A stretch of DNA of 64,000 bases from Fluviicoccus keumensis (GTDB taxonomy: Bacteria; Pseudomonadota; Gammaproteobacteria; Pseudomonadales; Moraxellaceae): NCBI RefSeq assembly GCF_004217445.1, contig NZ_SHKX01000011.1, forward strand, positions 1-64,000, read 5' to 3'. The notes below the pieces were generated by a model. That model was not told the DNA's origin. It saw only the letters and a list, made by a program, of their open reading frames with translations, and did not search any database. A program made the position numbers and the translations under genes. Positions 33,793-41,969 of this stretch are shown here, in pieces (the first letter of the stretch is position 1; every line of letters starts with the position of its first letter).

Positions 33793-34784
33793 ATCAGCTT
33801 CGCCACATCGAGCATGCGGTGGGCGAAACCCCATTCGTTGTCGTACCACGCCATTGTTTTCAGCAGGCGGCCCTGCAAGCGCGTCTGCGTCAGTTCGACA
33901 ATGCTGGACGCCGGGTTGTGGGCGAAATCCACCGATACCAGCGGTTGCTCGTTGCAGACCAGCACACCCTGCAACGGCGGTTGCGCGGCGGCTTCTTTCA
34001 GCGCGGCATGCACTTCCTCCACCGTGGTGTCGCGGGCCAGCAGCGCATAGAAATCCACCACCGAGACATCCTGCACCGGCACGCGCAGCGCCATGCCGTC
34101 CAGCTTGCCCTTCAGTTCCGGCAATACCTCGCCCACCGCCTTGGCCGCGCCGGTTTTGGTGGGAATGATGGATTGCGTGGCCGAGCGCGAGCGGTAGGGA
34201 TCGCCATGCACCTTGTCGATCAGCGACTGGTCATTGGTGTAGGCGTGCACGGTGACCATTTGCCCCTGCACGATGCCGAAACGGTGGTGCAGCACCTGCG
34301 CCAGCGGGGCGAGGCAGTTGGTGGTGCAGGAGGCGTTGGACACCAGCCGGTGTTCCGGGCGAAGGCCGGCGTGGTTGACGCCGAAGACGATGGTGGCGTC
34401 CATGCCGTCGCCGGGCGCGCTGAGCAGCACCTTGCCCGCGCCCGCGTCGAGGTGCTGCTGGCAGGCGTCGCGGCGGGTGAACAGGCCGGAGCATTCCAGC
34501 ACGATGTCGATATCCAGTTCTCGCCAGGGCAGGCGGCGGATATCGCGCTCGGCGCTGAGGCGGATGGGGCGGCCGTCGATGATCAGGGTATCGCCTTGCA
34601 GTTCGACGGTTTTGCCGAAAGGGCCGTGGGTGCTGTCGAAACGGGTGAGGTGCGCCAGCAGGCTGTAGTCGCTGAGATCGTTGATGGCGACCAGTTCGAG
34701 GTCGGGACGGAGCGGGCCTTCGAAGAGGGCGCGCAGAAGGCAGCGACCTATGCGGCCGTAGCCGTTGATGACGAGGCGGGGCAT
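33786..34784 (-). CDS. Glyceraldehyde-3-phosphate (or erythrose-4-phosphate) dehydrogenase
   Basis: 332 residues. NAD-binding INGYGRIGR at the start, catalytic Cys153 in SNASCTTN and its partner His180 in VTVHAYTNDQ. The later GAAKAVGEVLPELKGKLDGMA and DNEWGFAHRM segments are typical of type I GAPDH. Both GAPDH and Epd share these features; the HAYTNDQ loop and the YDSTHGPFG-like segment favour GAPDH. ATG 34784 matches the family start and the 21-residue upstream extension is unlikely. Convergent with the TetR gene; no glycolytic neighbours. Confidence 0.85.
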   Translation of the reverse strand: MPRLVINGYGRIGRCLLRALFEGPLRPDLELVAINDLSDYSLLAHLTRFDSTHGPFGKTVELQGDTLIIDGRPIRLSAERDIRRLPWRELDIDIVLECSGLFTRRDACQQHLDAGAGKVLLSAPGDGMDATIVFGVNHAGLRPEHRLVSNASCTTNCLAPLAQVLHHRFGIVQGQMVTVHAYTNDQSLIDKVHGDPYRSRSATQSIIPTKTGAAKAVGEVLPELKGKLDGMALRVPVQDVSVVDFYALLARDTTVEEVHAALKEAAAQPPLQGVLVCNEQPLVSVDFAHNPASSIVELTQTRLQGRLLKTMAWYDNEWGFAHRMLDVAKLMA

Positions 34785-34833
34785 GCCAGATACTCCGGTG
34801 GTGTTTTTTTCAGTGTAGGTCAGCCTATGTGGA

Positions 34834-34862
34834 TTGCTCTTAAACAATTCGCCTGCTATAAA
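34834..34862 (+). promoter_or_regulatory. Sigma-70 promoter of the HNH gene
   Basis: TTGCTC (34834-34839), 17 bases, TATAAA (34857-34862). The expected start near 34869 leaves a 40-base leader to the ATG. Confidence 0.6.
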
Positions 34863-34909
34863 TTTAGACTTTCTTGTGGCTGAATATTTTTAATAATTAA
34901 GGGTTTCTT

Positions 34910-35866
34910 ATGGTCTCCTATAGAGATGACTTCAAACAAAAAACTAAACAAATACTTGCGCAGAGGGCAGCCTATCGCTGTTCTAATCCAAGCTGTAGGG
35001 TTGGAACAGTTGGTCCACATGTCGATCCTAATAAGATTGTTATGACTGGGGCGGCCGCACATATTTATGCGGCCGCTGAAGGTGGTCCTCGGTATAATCC
35101 CGAACAGTCATCTATGGAACGTGCTGCGATAACTAATGGTATCTGGCTATGTCGTTCATGTGCAGATAAGATTGATGACGATGATGTCAGATATCCTGCG
35201 AAACTTCTAAAGAAATGGAAGGATGAGCATGAGAAATGGGTTCGGGATGAGGATTTTTTACCGTCACTGCCGAAAGTCACAGTGGAAACATTGCATGGTT
35301 TATCGATACCTTCTGGGCCTCAAACTATTTCTGGTTTTGAAGTGGCAAAATATCGAGAGCATTTGGTTAGGATTTCATGTGAATCAAGGCATGAAGTGTT
35401 AAGTCTGCAAGCTCATATTCAGTTTCCAGAATCGATTGTTGATTATTCAAATTTAGGGGTGCCTGTAAACTTATCAATCCCGGAGAGTGATTATAGGGTT
35501 GTTGCTTCTGAAGGGGCATCGGTTTCATTTAATGGGCCTATGTCAGCCGGTATACATATAAAAATAATGGCTGACCACCTTCGTCCAAATAGTGATATTC
35601 TAATTAAGATCCGGACGGAAATTGGGAAGTCATCGATTGTTTTTCGAGAAATGCGCGAATTAACATCTGAGTCAGAATATAACTGTGATTCAGATAAAAA
35701 TTTTGATTGGTATGTTTATGGGTGTTATTTGTATCGCGATGCTGGTCAGCTTTTTCCGGTTGATTTTGTTTCTGGCATTATAGAGAGGTCGGATAGGAAT
35801 TATTCTGCGTTGCCAGCACAACCAGCTGAGGAAGTTTCAATATCAGTGGTTTCATTTCTGGGGTAG
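34910..35866 (+). CDS. HNH-type protein on an AT-rich island
   Basis: 318 residues. The N-terminal third is an HNH-like module: Cys24 and Cys29 (CSNPSC), His51 in GAAAHIYAAAEGGPRYNP, Asn76 (TNGIWL), and Cys81/Cys84 (CRSC), with a conserved ID and LLKKWKDEHEKW afterwards. Such modules in phage-defence and nuclease proteins cleave DNA or bind zinc. The remaining 200 residues are beta-rich and unrecognised. AAGGG lies 6 bases before ATG 34910. Base composition is visibly lower in G+C (about 40% by eye) than all neighbours, and codon use is different, so the gene was probably acquired. It is a lone gene; no partner enzyme or toxin-antitoxin pair is next to it. Nuclease activity is inferred from motif only. 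Confidence 0.75.
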   Translation: MVSYRDDFKQKTKQILAQRAAYRCSNPSCRVGTVGPHVDPNKIVMTGAAAHIYAAAEGGPRYNPEQSSMERAAITNGIWLCRSCADKIDDDDVRYPAKLLKKWKDEHEKWVRDEDFLPSLPKVTVETLHGLSIPSGPQTISGFEVAKYREHLVRISCESRHEVLSLQAHIQFPESIVDYSNLGVPVNLSIPESDYRVVASEGASVSFNGPMSAGIHIKIMADHLRPNSDILIKIRTEIGKSSIVFREMRELTSESEYNCDSDKNFDWYVYGCYLYRDAGQLFPVDFVSGIIERSDRNYSALPAQPAEEVSISVVSFLG

Positions 35867-35951
35867 TATTTAATTTTTGTGAGGGCACATTAAACCCCAT
35901 TTTTTCAGAGGAAGATAGCCGCAAGCGAGCATTTGGGCTTTCTTTCTCCGA

Positions 35952-36965
35952 TCAACCCTTCTTCCCCTCCGCCCTGAACACCGCCGGACTCGTCCCCGCC
36001 CATCGCTGAAACGCATGGATAAACGCCGCCGACTCCGCATACCCCAACTGCCGCGCAATCGACTCCATCGACTGCGCCGTCTCCGCCAGCAACTGCTTCG
36101 CCTTGCGGAAGCGCACCTGATCCAGCAACTTGCGGAACGACGTTTCCTCCTCGCTCAAATGCCGTCGGAACCCCCGCTCCGACAGGCCGAACGCCGCCGC
36201 CACTTCTTCCGACGACGGAAAGCGCTCCACGAACAGGTCCAGATAATCCATCACCTGACTGCCCAGCCCCGACAACTGGTTGGCGCGTCGCGCCAGCAAC
36301 TGGTCGCACTGCTGGCGATACAGGTTATAGGCGGTCGGGTTCGCCGCCGGGAATTTCCGCGACAGGTCCTCGGTGCGGATGGCGAAGCGCGCTACCGGCG
36401 CATCGAAGCGCACCGGGCATTGATAGCGTTCCTCGTACCGTTTCCATTCTGTCGGCTTGGGGAAGGGCACCTCCACCAATACCGGCTTAATGTCCAGCCC
36501 GATATGGGTCTGGATATCGCGCGTCAGCTGATAGGTGCCGGACATGTCGCGGTCGATCAGGAAACGGCGGCAGGCGGCCGGCAGCGGCATCGGTTTCAGG
36601 CACAGCGACGTTTCGCTTTCGCCCGGCTCCAGGAAAAACTCGCCGAAAATATAGGTCAGCTGCTGGAAATGCACTCCGGCGCGAAAAGCTTCCCAAGCGT
36701 TGGGGCAGGTCATCAGCAGCATGATGAAGGGGCCGTAACCGGCCAGGCTCATGGCAGTGCCGATCTTTAGACCCGTGGCGGGGTCGGGCAGGGCGGGGAC
36801 GATCTCGCTGAAGATGCGCAATTCCAGCGATCGGTCAATTTCCGCATCCGGTGACAAACGGTCAAGATCGATACGATAGCGGGCCAGCACCGGGGAAATG
36901 TTGGCGCCCATGGCTTTCAGACCTTGCAGGGTATAGACGAATCCTAGTACGGAACGGGTGCTCAT
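35952..36965 (-). CDS. AraC-family transcriptional regulator
   Basis: 337 residues. An N-terminal arabinose-binding-like or OruR-type domain (about 1-200) precedes a C-terminal double helix-turn-helix (about 240-335), with the family helices RFPSSEEVAAAFGLSERGF, RFRKAKQLL and IARQLGYAESAAFIHAFQRW. Divergently placed from the Baeyer-Villiger monooxygenase, with a 121-base shared promoter region, so it is the likely regulator of that gene. Start ATG 36965. Confidence 0.9.
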   Translation of the reverse strand: MSTRSVLGFVYTLQGLKAMGANISPVLARYRIDLDRLSPDAEIDRSLELRIFSEIVPALPDPATGLKIGTAMSLAGYGPFIMLLMTCPNAWEAFRAGVHFQQLTYIFGEFFLEPGESETSLCLKPMPLPAACRRFLIDRDMSGTYQLTRDIQTHIGLDIKPVLVEVPFPKPTEWKRYEERYQCPVRFDAPVARFAIRTEDLSRKFPAANPTAYNLYRQQCDQLLARRANQLSGLGSQVMDYLDLFVERFPSSEEVAAAFGLSERGFRRHLSEEETSFRKLLDQVRFRKAKQLLAETAQSMESIARQLGYAESAAFIHAFQRWAGTSPAVFRAEGKKG

Positions 36966-37086
36966 TTCCGATCTCTGGCCGGAATTATCAATTCGTGAGT
37001 GAAGACTAGCATATCCCTGAGTACTTTGTGGGTTTTACTATCTGTACGTCCGTACCAATAACGAATTACACCCCGAGGTGCCACCC
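36966..37086. promoter_or_regulatory. Divergent promoter region, araC/monooxygenase
   Basis: 121 bases between two divergent starts. A short palindrome GTACGTCCGTAC lies at 37044-37055. It is the natural target of the AraC-type regulator, but no clear -35/-10 pair stands out. Confidence 0.35.
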
Positions 37087-38622
37087 ATGACCAGTCGTCC
37101 CCCTATTCCCGCCCAAACCGCCGTGCTGGACGTTGCCATTGTCGGCGCAGGCTTTGGCGGCATGTGCATGGCCATCAAGCTGCTGGAAGCCGGCAACCGC
37201 AATTTCCTGATCGTGGAAAAAGGTAGCGAGGTGGGCGGCACCTGGCGCGACAACAGTTACCCCGGCGCAGCCTGCGATGTGCAGTCGCACCTGTATTCCT
37301 TCTCGTTCGAGGGTAAGGCCGACTGGTCGAAGCGCTATGCGCCGTGGTACGAAATCCAGGATTACATCCTCAAGACCAAGGAGAAGTACGGTCTGGCCGC
37401 CTTCACCAAGTTCGATACCGAAGTCACCGGCGCGCATTTCGACCATGAAACCGGCATCTGGACGGTGAACACCAACACCGGCGCGACCGTGCAAGCCCGC
37501 CATGTGGTGCTGGCTTCCGGCCCGTTGCATGTGCCGCAGGTTCCCAAGATCAAGGGTATGGAGAAGTTCAAGGGCAAGGTGTTCCATTCGGCGCAGTGGG
37601 ATCACAGCTATGACCTGACCGGCAAGAACGTGGTGTCGATCGGTACTGGCGGCAGCGCCATCCAGTACTGCCCGGAAATCGCGCCGCAGGTGAAGCAGCT
37701 GTATGTGTTCCAGCGCACCCCGGCCTGGGTGATCCCGCGCGACGAGCGTACCTATTTCGGCATCGAAAAGGCGCTGTTCGAGAAGTTCCCGATCATTCGC
37801 AAGCTGCACCGCGCCCGTCTCTACTGGAGCAACGAGTCGCGCGTCTGGCCCGCCTTCCGGCCGCAGAACGCTCGCGCCGTGTCGCAACTGGTGAAGCTGT
37901 TCATCCGCTTCCAGGTGAAGGACAAGGCCCTGGCCGAGAAGCTGACGCCGGACTACACCTTCGGCTGCAAGCGCGTGCTGATTTCCAACAAGTATTACCC
38001 CATGTTCAACCGCAAGAACGTGGAACTGGTGACCGACGGCATCCAGGAAGTGCGCGAGAACAGCATCGTTACCCGCGACGGCATCGAGCGTCCTTGCGAC
38101 TGCATCATTCTCGGCACCGGCTTCATTGTCGATCCGCGCATCTACATGAAGGATTTCCCCTGCACCGGCCTGCCCGGCCACGAGCTGAACAAGGACTGGA
38201 AGGACGGAGCGGAAAGCTATTACGGCATGACTACCACCGGCTATCCCAACCTGTTCCAGCTGGTGGGGCCGAACTCGGCTCTGGGTCATAACTCCATCAT
38301 TTTCATGATCGAAGCGCAGGTGCACTACATTCAGGAATGCATGCGCCTGATGAAGGAAAAGGGCGTGGATTACATGGATGTGAAGGCATCGGCGCAGCGC
38401 CGCTTCAACGAGGATGTGCAGGAAAACATCAAGGGCACGGTCTGGGCGACCGGCTGCGTCAGCTGGTACCAGCAGGAAGACGGCAAGAACTTCACCATCT
38501 GGCCGTGGTCGACCTGGAAGTACTGGCTGGAAACGCGCAAGGTGAAGGAAGGCGACTACCTCTTTACCAAATGCCAGAAACCGGCGTTGAAGGCGGTGGC
38601 CAAGGCCAAAGCGGAGGCTTGA
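37087..38622 (+). CDS. Flavin-containing Baeyer-Villiger monooxygenase
   Basis: 511 residues. FAD-binding GAGFGG (20-25), the type I Baeyer-Villiger fingerprint F-x-G-x3-H-x3-W at Phe161, Gly163, His167 and Trp171, followed by Asp172, and the NADPH-binding GTGGSA (187-192). It inserts oxygen next to a ketone or aldehyde using NADPH and O2. ATG 37087 was selected over a GTG 9 bases earlier because GAGG precedes it at 8 bases. Its neighbour is an AraC-type regulator. Natural substrate is not evident. Confidence 0.92.
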   Translation: MTSRPPIPAQTAVLDVAIVGAGFGGMCMAIKLLEAGNRNFLIVEKGSEVGGTWRDNSYPGAACDVQSHLYSFSFEGKADWSKRYAPWYEIQDYILKTKEKYGLAAFTKFDTEVTGAHFDHETGIWTVNTNTGATVQARHVVLASGPLHVPQVPKIKGMEKFKGKVFHSAQWDHSYDLTGKNVVSIGTGGSAIQYCPEIAPQVKQLYVFQRTPAWVIPRDERTYFGIEKALFEKFPIIRKLHRARLYWSNESRVWPAFRPQNARAVSQLVKLFIRFQVKDKALAEKLTPDYTFGCKRVLISNKYYPMFNRKNVELVTDGIQEVRENSIVTRDGIERPCDCIILGTGFIVDPRIYMKDFPCTGLPGHELNKDWKDGAESYYGMTTTGYPNLFQLVGPNSALGHNSIIFMIEAQVHYIQECMRLMKEKGVDYMDVKASAQRRFNEDVQENIKGTVWATGCVSWYQQEDGKNFTIWPWSTWKYWLETRKVKEGDYLFTKCQKPALKAVAKAKAEA

Positions 38623-38656
38623 TCCGGTAAACGTGTTGTACCTTGTGAGGCAAGTT

Positions 38657-38685
38657 GCCCCCGGATTATCCGGGGGCTTTTTTTT
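38657..38685 (+). terminator. Rho-independent terminator after the monooxygenase
   Basis: GCCCCCGG (38657-38664) and CCGGGGGC (38670-38677) with a 5-base loop, followed by eight T (38678-38685). Confidence 0.95.
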
Positions 38686-38733
38686 GGCCGCCGGAGGTGT
38701 ATCGTCGGGCTTTACCGTTCCGGATTTCCCGTC

Positions 38734-39081
38734 ATGTATGAACACCGTCGTCAGCCGTTGTTGTCGTTTCCCGCGTTTGTCCGGCGCATGGTTCGTCACG
38801 CGCTGGCGGTAATGGCGTTGATGGCCGCTTCGCTGCTGATGGGGATGGGCGGATATGTGTACTTTGAACATCTGGGCTGGCTGGACGCTTTTCTCAATGC
38901 GGCGATGCTGCTGGGCGGCATGGGGCCGCTGGCGCCCTTGACCACGCCGGGCGGGAAGCTGTTTGCCGGTTTATACGCCTTGTATGCCGGAATGGTGTTT
39001 CTGGTCGGCGTGGGTGTGCTGTTCGCACCGGCATTGCACCGGATGCTGCATCACTTTCATCTGGCGGAAGGGCGGGACTGA
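38734..39081 (+). CDS. Small membrane protein, potassium-channel-like or unknown
   Basis: 115 residues. Two strong hydrophobic helices (about 23-45 and 77-97) flank a Gly-rich stretch, LGGMGPLAPLTTPGGKL (about 60-76). Gly-rich loops between two helices occur in ion-channel pores, but no selectivity-filter motif such as GYG is present. The N-terminus is basic and cytoplasmic. It stands alone between the monooxygenase terminator and the phoX terminator. Function unknown. Confidence 0.65.
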   Translation: MYEHRRQPLLSFPAFVRRMVRHALAVMALMAASLLMGMGGYVYFEHLGWLDAFLNAAMLLGGMGPLAPLTTPGGKLFAGLYALYAGMVFLVGVGVLFAPALHRMLHHFHLAEGRD

Positions 39082-39103
39082 CGCACTGGGATTCCCGCCC
39101 GGG

Positions 39104-39137
39104 AAAAAGCAAAGCCCCCGGCAGAGCGGGGGCTTTG
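39104..39137 (-). terminator. Rho-independent terminator after phoX
   Basis: CAAAGCCCCCG (39110-39120) and CGGGGGCTTTG (39127-39137) make a perfect 11-bp stem with a 6-base loop. On the minus strand it is followed by C and then five T (39104-39108), 15 bases past the phoX stop. Confidence 0.9.
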
Positions 39138-39151
39138 GCAGGGGTGATGGC

Positions 39152-41137
39152 TTATTTCGCCAGTTTCACCTGAGACACATCACCGGTCAGATAACCGACT
39201 GCCGCGCCGAACTTGTCCTTGTAGTTCGCCTTGATCAGCGGGTCCAGCGTCGGCTTGACGATGCCGTGGATGCCGCCCCAGTCGCCCGGATGCTGGAAGT
39301 TGCTCATGATGTAGGTCCAGCCGTTCAGTTCGTCCACGGCATGCAGGCCGGTGGATTCGCCGCCCGCCGGGATCGACATGATGCGCGACAGTTGCTTGGT
39401 GTCGATGTTGTAGGCCCACAGGAAGTTGTTGACGTGCTGGCTGCTGTCCTCGCCGATGAACAGGGTGCGCATCTTTTCAGAGAACTTCAGGTTGTCCGGG
39501 TTGCCGATCTTGTCCGGGTTGGCGGTATTGCCCAGCGCGTCGGCGGTGATGTCTTCGCCGGTCAGGATGGCCTTGGTGGCCGAGGGCATCCAGTCGCTGT
39601 TGATCGCGCCGCCCATCGTGTCGGTCAGGCCGCCTTTCAGGGTGTGCTGCAACACGGCTCCGGCCTTCAGCGCGGCGGGCAGGTCAATGCCGATGCCGGC
39701 CTGATAGCCCTTACCGCCGATCACCATCGAATCAATGCAGTTCTGCAGGGCGGAATAGGCGACCTTGTCCTTGATGTTGACGGTGGTGCCTTCCATCTTG
39801 GTGAAGCCCAGGCTGGCGCCGACATAGGCGGCGTAGCGGTGGGTTTCGAGGAAGGCGGCGGCCTTTTCCATGCCCGGCTTCAGCTTCAGCCATTCCGCTT
39901 TGCCGCTGATGAAAATCTTGGTGTAGCTCGCATCCATGGGATCGGCGGTAACACGGTCAAAGATGTCGGTGGCGAGGGTGATGTTGGCCAGCTTGTGGAT
40001 TTCAGCGCTGGTGGCGGAGCCCAGCTTGATCCAGGTCAGCGGCGTCGGGGTGGCGGTGGTGTCCAGCGTGAAGCCGGCGCCGATTTTGGCGACATACAGC
40101 GTGCCGGCGGACAGGTCCTTCTCGGTGTTGGCGACAAAGCAGAACAGGCCGCCGTTGGTGGCGTCGTCACCCATCAGCACGGTGCGGTTGTCCGGCATCA
40201 CTTGCACCAGCTCGTGCGAGATGCGGCCCAGGCAGTAGTGCTTCTTGATCGAGGCGGTGCCGTCGGTGTTGACGGTCACTTCCGGCAGGTGGCCGTAGTG
40301 GTAGGGGATGGCGGCGGTTTCGCTGCCATAGAGGTTCTTGCTGAAGGCCTTCAGTTGGCTATTGGCGGCGGCGGTGAAGGCGTCCGGCTCGTATTCTTCA
40401 CTGGACAGGTGCGTGCCCCACGGCGACAGGCTGGCGCCGCAGGTGATCCACAGGCCGTGCACGCCGCTGGTGTCGACGTTGTGGTATTTCACCAGCTTCA
40501 GCTTGCCGGTGGCGGGGTCCTGATCCAGCGTCAGCACGGCGATCGGGGAGGGCAGCTTGCCATACATGTCAGTCACACCGTCCTGCGCCCAGGTGGTGTA
40601 TTCGAACTGGACCACGGCGAAGACAGTGTTGCCCTTGACGCCGTCCACCTTGGCGCCCGGCACGGTCAGCAGCGAGGTGCCGTCCGGCGAGTCGGAGAAG
40701 AACTGGCGCTCCTTGCCCGCCACCGAGGCGTCAATGATCGGCTGGTTGTAAATATCGTAGTAGCCGCCTGCCAGGATCTGGCCGCCCTTGCCGTCGGCCA
40801 CCAGGTCGCCGGTGATGAAGAAAGGCTGGTAGGCCAGCTTGACGTCAATCTTGCTGCCGTCGCTGAAATTGGCGGTCATGGTCGAGCCGATGGTGGTGGT
40901 GGCCATGGCGGCGGCGTTGGCCAGTGTCGGGGCGGGGGTGGATGTGAAACTGACGCCGGTCAGCGTGGCTGTGGAAGCGGCGGCGGGCGCCGGATCATTG
41001 CTGCTGTTGCAGGCGGCCAGGAACAGGCTGGAGCCGGAAGCGGTGGCCAGCGGCAGCACCGGGGCGCTGGCCAGCAGTTGCAGCAGGCGGCGGCGGGAAG
41101 AATGGAACGAGCTGAGTTTGGTGTCGATCATGGTCAT
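39152..41137 (-). CDS. phoX: PhoX-type alkaline phosphatase, Tat-exported
   Basis: 661 residues. Calcium/iron-dependent secreted phosphatase that frees phosphate from organic esters. Twin-arginine signal at the start (SSRRRLLQLLAS, Arg15-Arg17), with a lipobox-like FLAAC (Cys43), so it may be a Tat-exported lipoprotein. The body has the family segments WITCGASLSPWGTHLSSEEY, GRISHELVQVMPDN and TLFIGEDSSQHVNNFLWAY, where acidic and His residues bind metal. ATG 41137 was chosen over an upstream 13-residue extension (alternative ATG 41131). A Pho box at 41191-41219 lies just before it. Confidence 0.93.
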   Translation of the reverse strand: MTMIDTKLSSFHSSRRRLLQLLASAPVLPLATASGSSLFLAACNSSNDPAPAAASTATLTGVSFTSTPAPTLANAAAMATTTIGSTMTANFSDGSKIDVKLAYQPFFITGDLVADGKGGQILAGGYYDIYNQPIIDASVAGKERQFFSDSPDGTSLLTVPGAKVDGVKGNTVFAVVQFEYTTWAQDGVTDMYGKLPSPIAVLTLDQDPATGKLKLVKYHNVDTSGVHGLWITCGASLSPWGTHLSSEEYEPDAFTAAANSQLKAFSKNLYGSETAAIPYHYGHLPEVTVNTDGTASIKKHYCLGRISHELVQVMPDNRTVLMGDDATNGGLFCFVANTEKDLSAGTLYVAKIGAGFTLDTTATPTPLTWIKLGSATSAEIHKLANITLATDIFDRVTADPMDASYTKIFISGKAEWLKLKPGMEKAAAFLETHRYAAYVGASLGFTKMEGTTVNIKDKVAYSALQNCIDSMVIGGKGYQAGIGIDLPAALKAGAVLQHTLKGGLTDTMGGAINSDWMPSATKAILTGEDITADALGNTANPDKIGNPDNLKFSEKMRTLFIGEDSSQHVNNFLWAYNIDTKQLSRIMSIPAGGESTGLHAVDELNGWTYIMSNFQHPGDWGGIHGIVKPTLDPLIKANYKDKFGAAVGYLTGDVSQVKLAK

Positions 41138-41190
41138 GTACCCGGCTGAGTGGTGGACAAGGAAATGTCCACGCATCCTCGGCCCGGCAA

Positions 41191-41219
41191 ATGACAGCTT
41201 GCTGAAAACCGGATGAAGC
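41191..41219 (-). promoter_or_regulatory. Pho box before phoX
   Basis: Read on the minus strand: GCTTCAT, 4 bases, TTTTCAG, 4 bases, CTGTCAT. Three TTCA/TCAT-type heptamers at exact 11-base spacing fit the PhoB direct-repeat pattern (CTGTCAT-N4-CTGTCAT), with the last repeat perfect. It is 54 bases before the phoX ATG. Confidence 0.7.
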
Positions 41220-41232
41220 TTTTGTGACGCGA

Positions 41233-41718
41233 TCAGGTGTTGGCGGTGGATTCCACGACCGGCACCATCACCACCGGCACGGTGGCGTGCTGCAGCACTC
41301 CGGCGCTGGTGCTGCCCAGCAGCAGTCGCGCCACCACGCCCTTGCGGTGCGTGCCGATCACGATCATTGCCGCTTCATGCTTGGCGGTTTCATCCAGAAT
41401 GCTTTGCGCATGATTGGCCAGACCGTTCACCAGCAGGGCGGTGCACTCCACGCCGTCGTTGCGCAGGGGCAGGCTCAGCGCCTGGATCTTGTCGTGTTCT
41501 TCGCGGAATCGTTCGGCGATGCTGTCGCGGATCAGCTTGGGATCGGGAAAGTTGCCGAAACTCTCGTCCGTGACGATGTCATAGCCGGTCAGTTCCGGGC
41601 GGATGTCGGTTACGTGCAGCAGGATCAGCTTGGCGTCAAAGGCCTTGGCCAGTTTGCCGGCATGCGCCAGGATCACATCGCAGGATTCGTGCAGGTCCAC
41701 GGCAACCAGAATCTTCAC
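41233..41718 (-). CDS. Universal stress protein (UspA family)
   Basis: 161 residues of the Rossmann-like UspA fold. The ATP-binding loop G-x2-G-x9-G-S/T is seen in GTHRKGVVARLLLGSTSAGVL positions 120-140. GGAG lies 8 bases before ATG 41718. Cytoplasmic; likely expressed under stress. Divergent from the downstream AraC gene. Confidence 0.93.
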   Translation of the reverse strand: MKILVAVDLHESCDVILAHAGKLAKAFDAKLILLHVTDIRPELTGYDIVTDESFGNFPDPKLIRDSIAERFREEHDKIQALSLPLRNDGVECTALLVNGLANHAQSILDETAKHEAAMIVIGTHRKGVVARLLLGSTSAGVLQHATVPVVMVPVVESTANT

Positions 41719-41837
41719 GGCTCACTCCTTCGTTATCAACGGTATATCTTATTAGGTTCCTCCAGCGGGGCGGCTTTGTCCAGTGAAGAGTTAATGACCT
41801 TTCCGCCCCTTGCCGGCCTCCGTTTGGCAAAGACCAG

Positions 41838-41865
41838 TTGACCCGCCGCGTCATGGCACTATGAT
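41838..41865 (+). promoter_or_regulatory. Sigma-70 promoter of the second araC gene
   Basis: TTGACC (41838-41843), 16 bases, TATGAT (41860-41865). It lies about 100 bases before ATG 41970 (or 77 before ATG 41943). Confidence 0.65.
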
Positions 41866-41969
41866 GCAGGTAGCAGGAATGAATCCGCGACCGCCGCCGT
41901 TCGACAAAGCTGACGGACCGGACGTTTCCCCGAACAAGAACAATGCAATACCTCACGAGAGAAAAAATC

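Noticed and set aside
34856..35062. Minus-strand frame opposite the HNH gene start
   Set aside because: It overlaps the promoter and Cys motif of the HNH gene and has no ribosome site.
38963..41149. 728-codon plus-strand frame opposite phoX
   Set aside because: Antisense shadow of a high-G+C gene, Gly/Val/Gln-rich and without a plausible start or domain.
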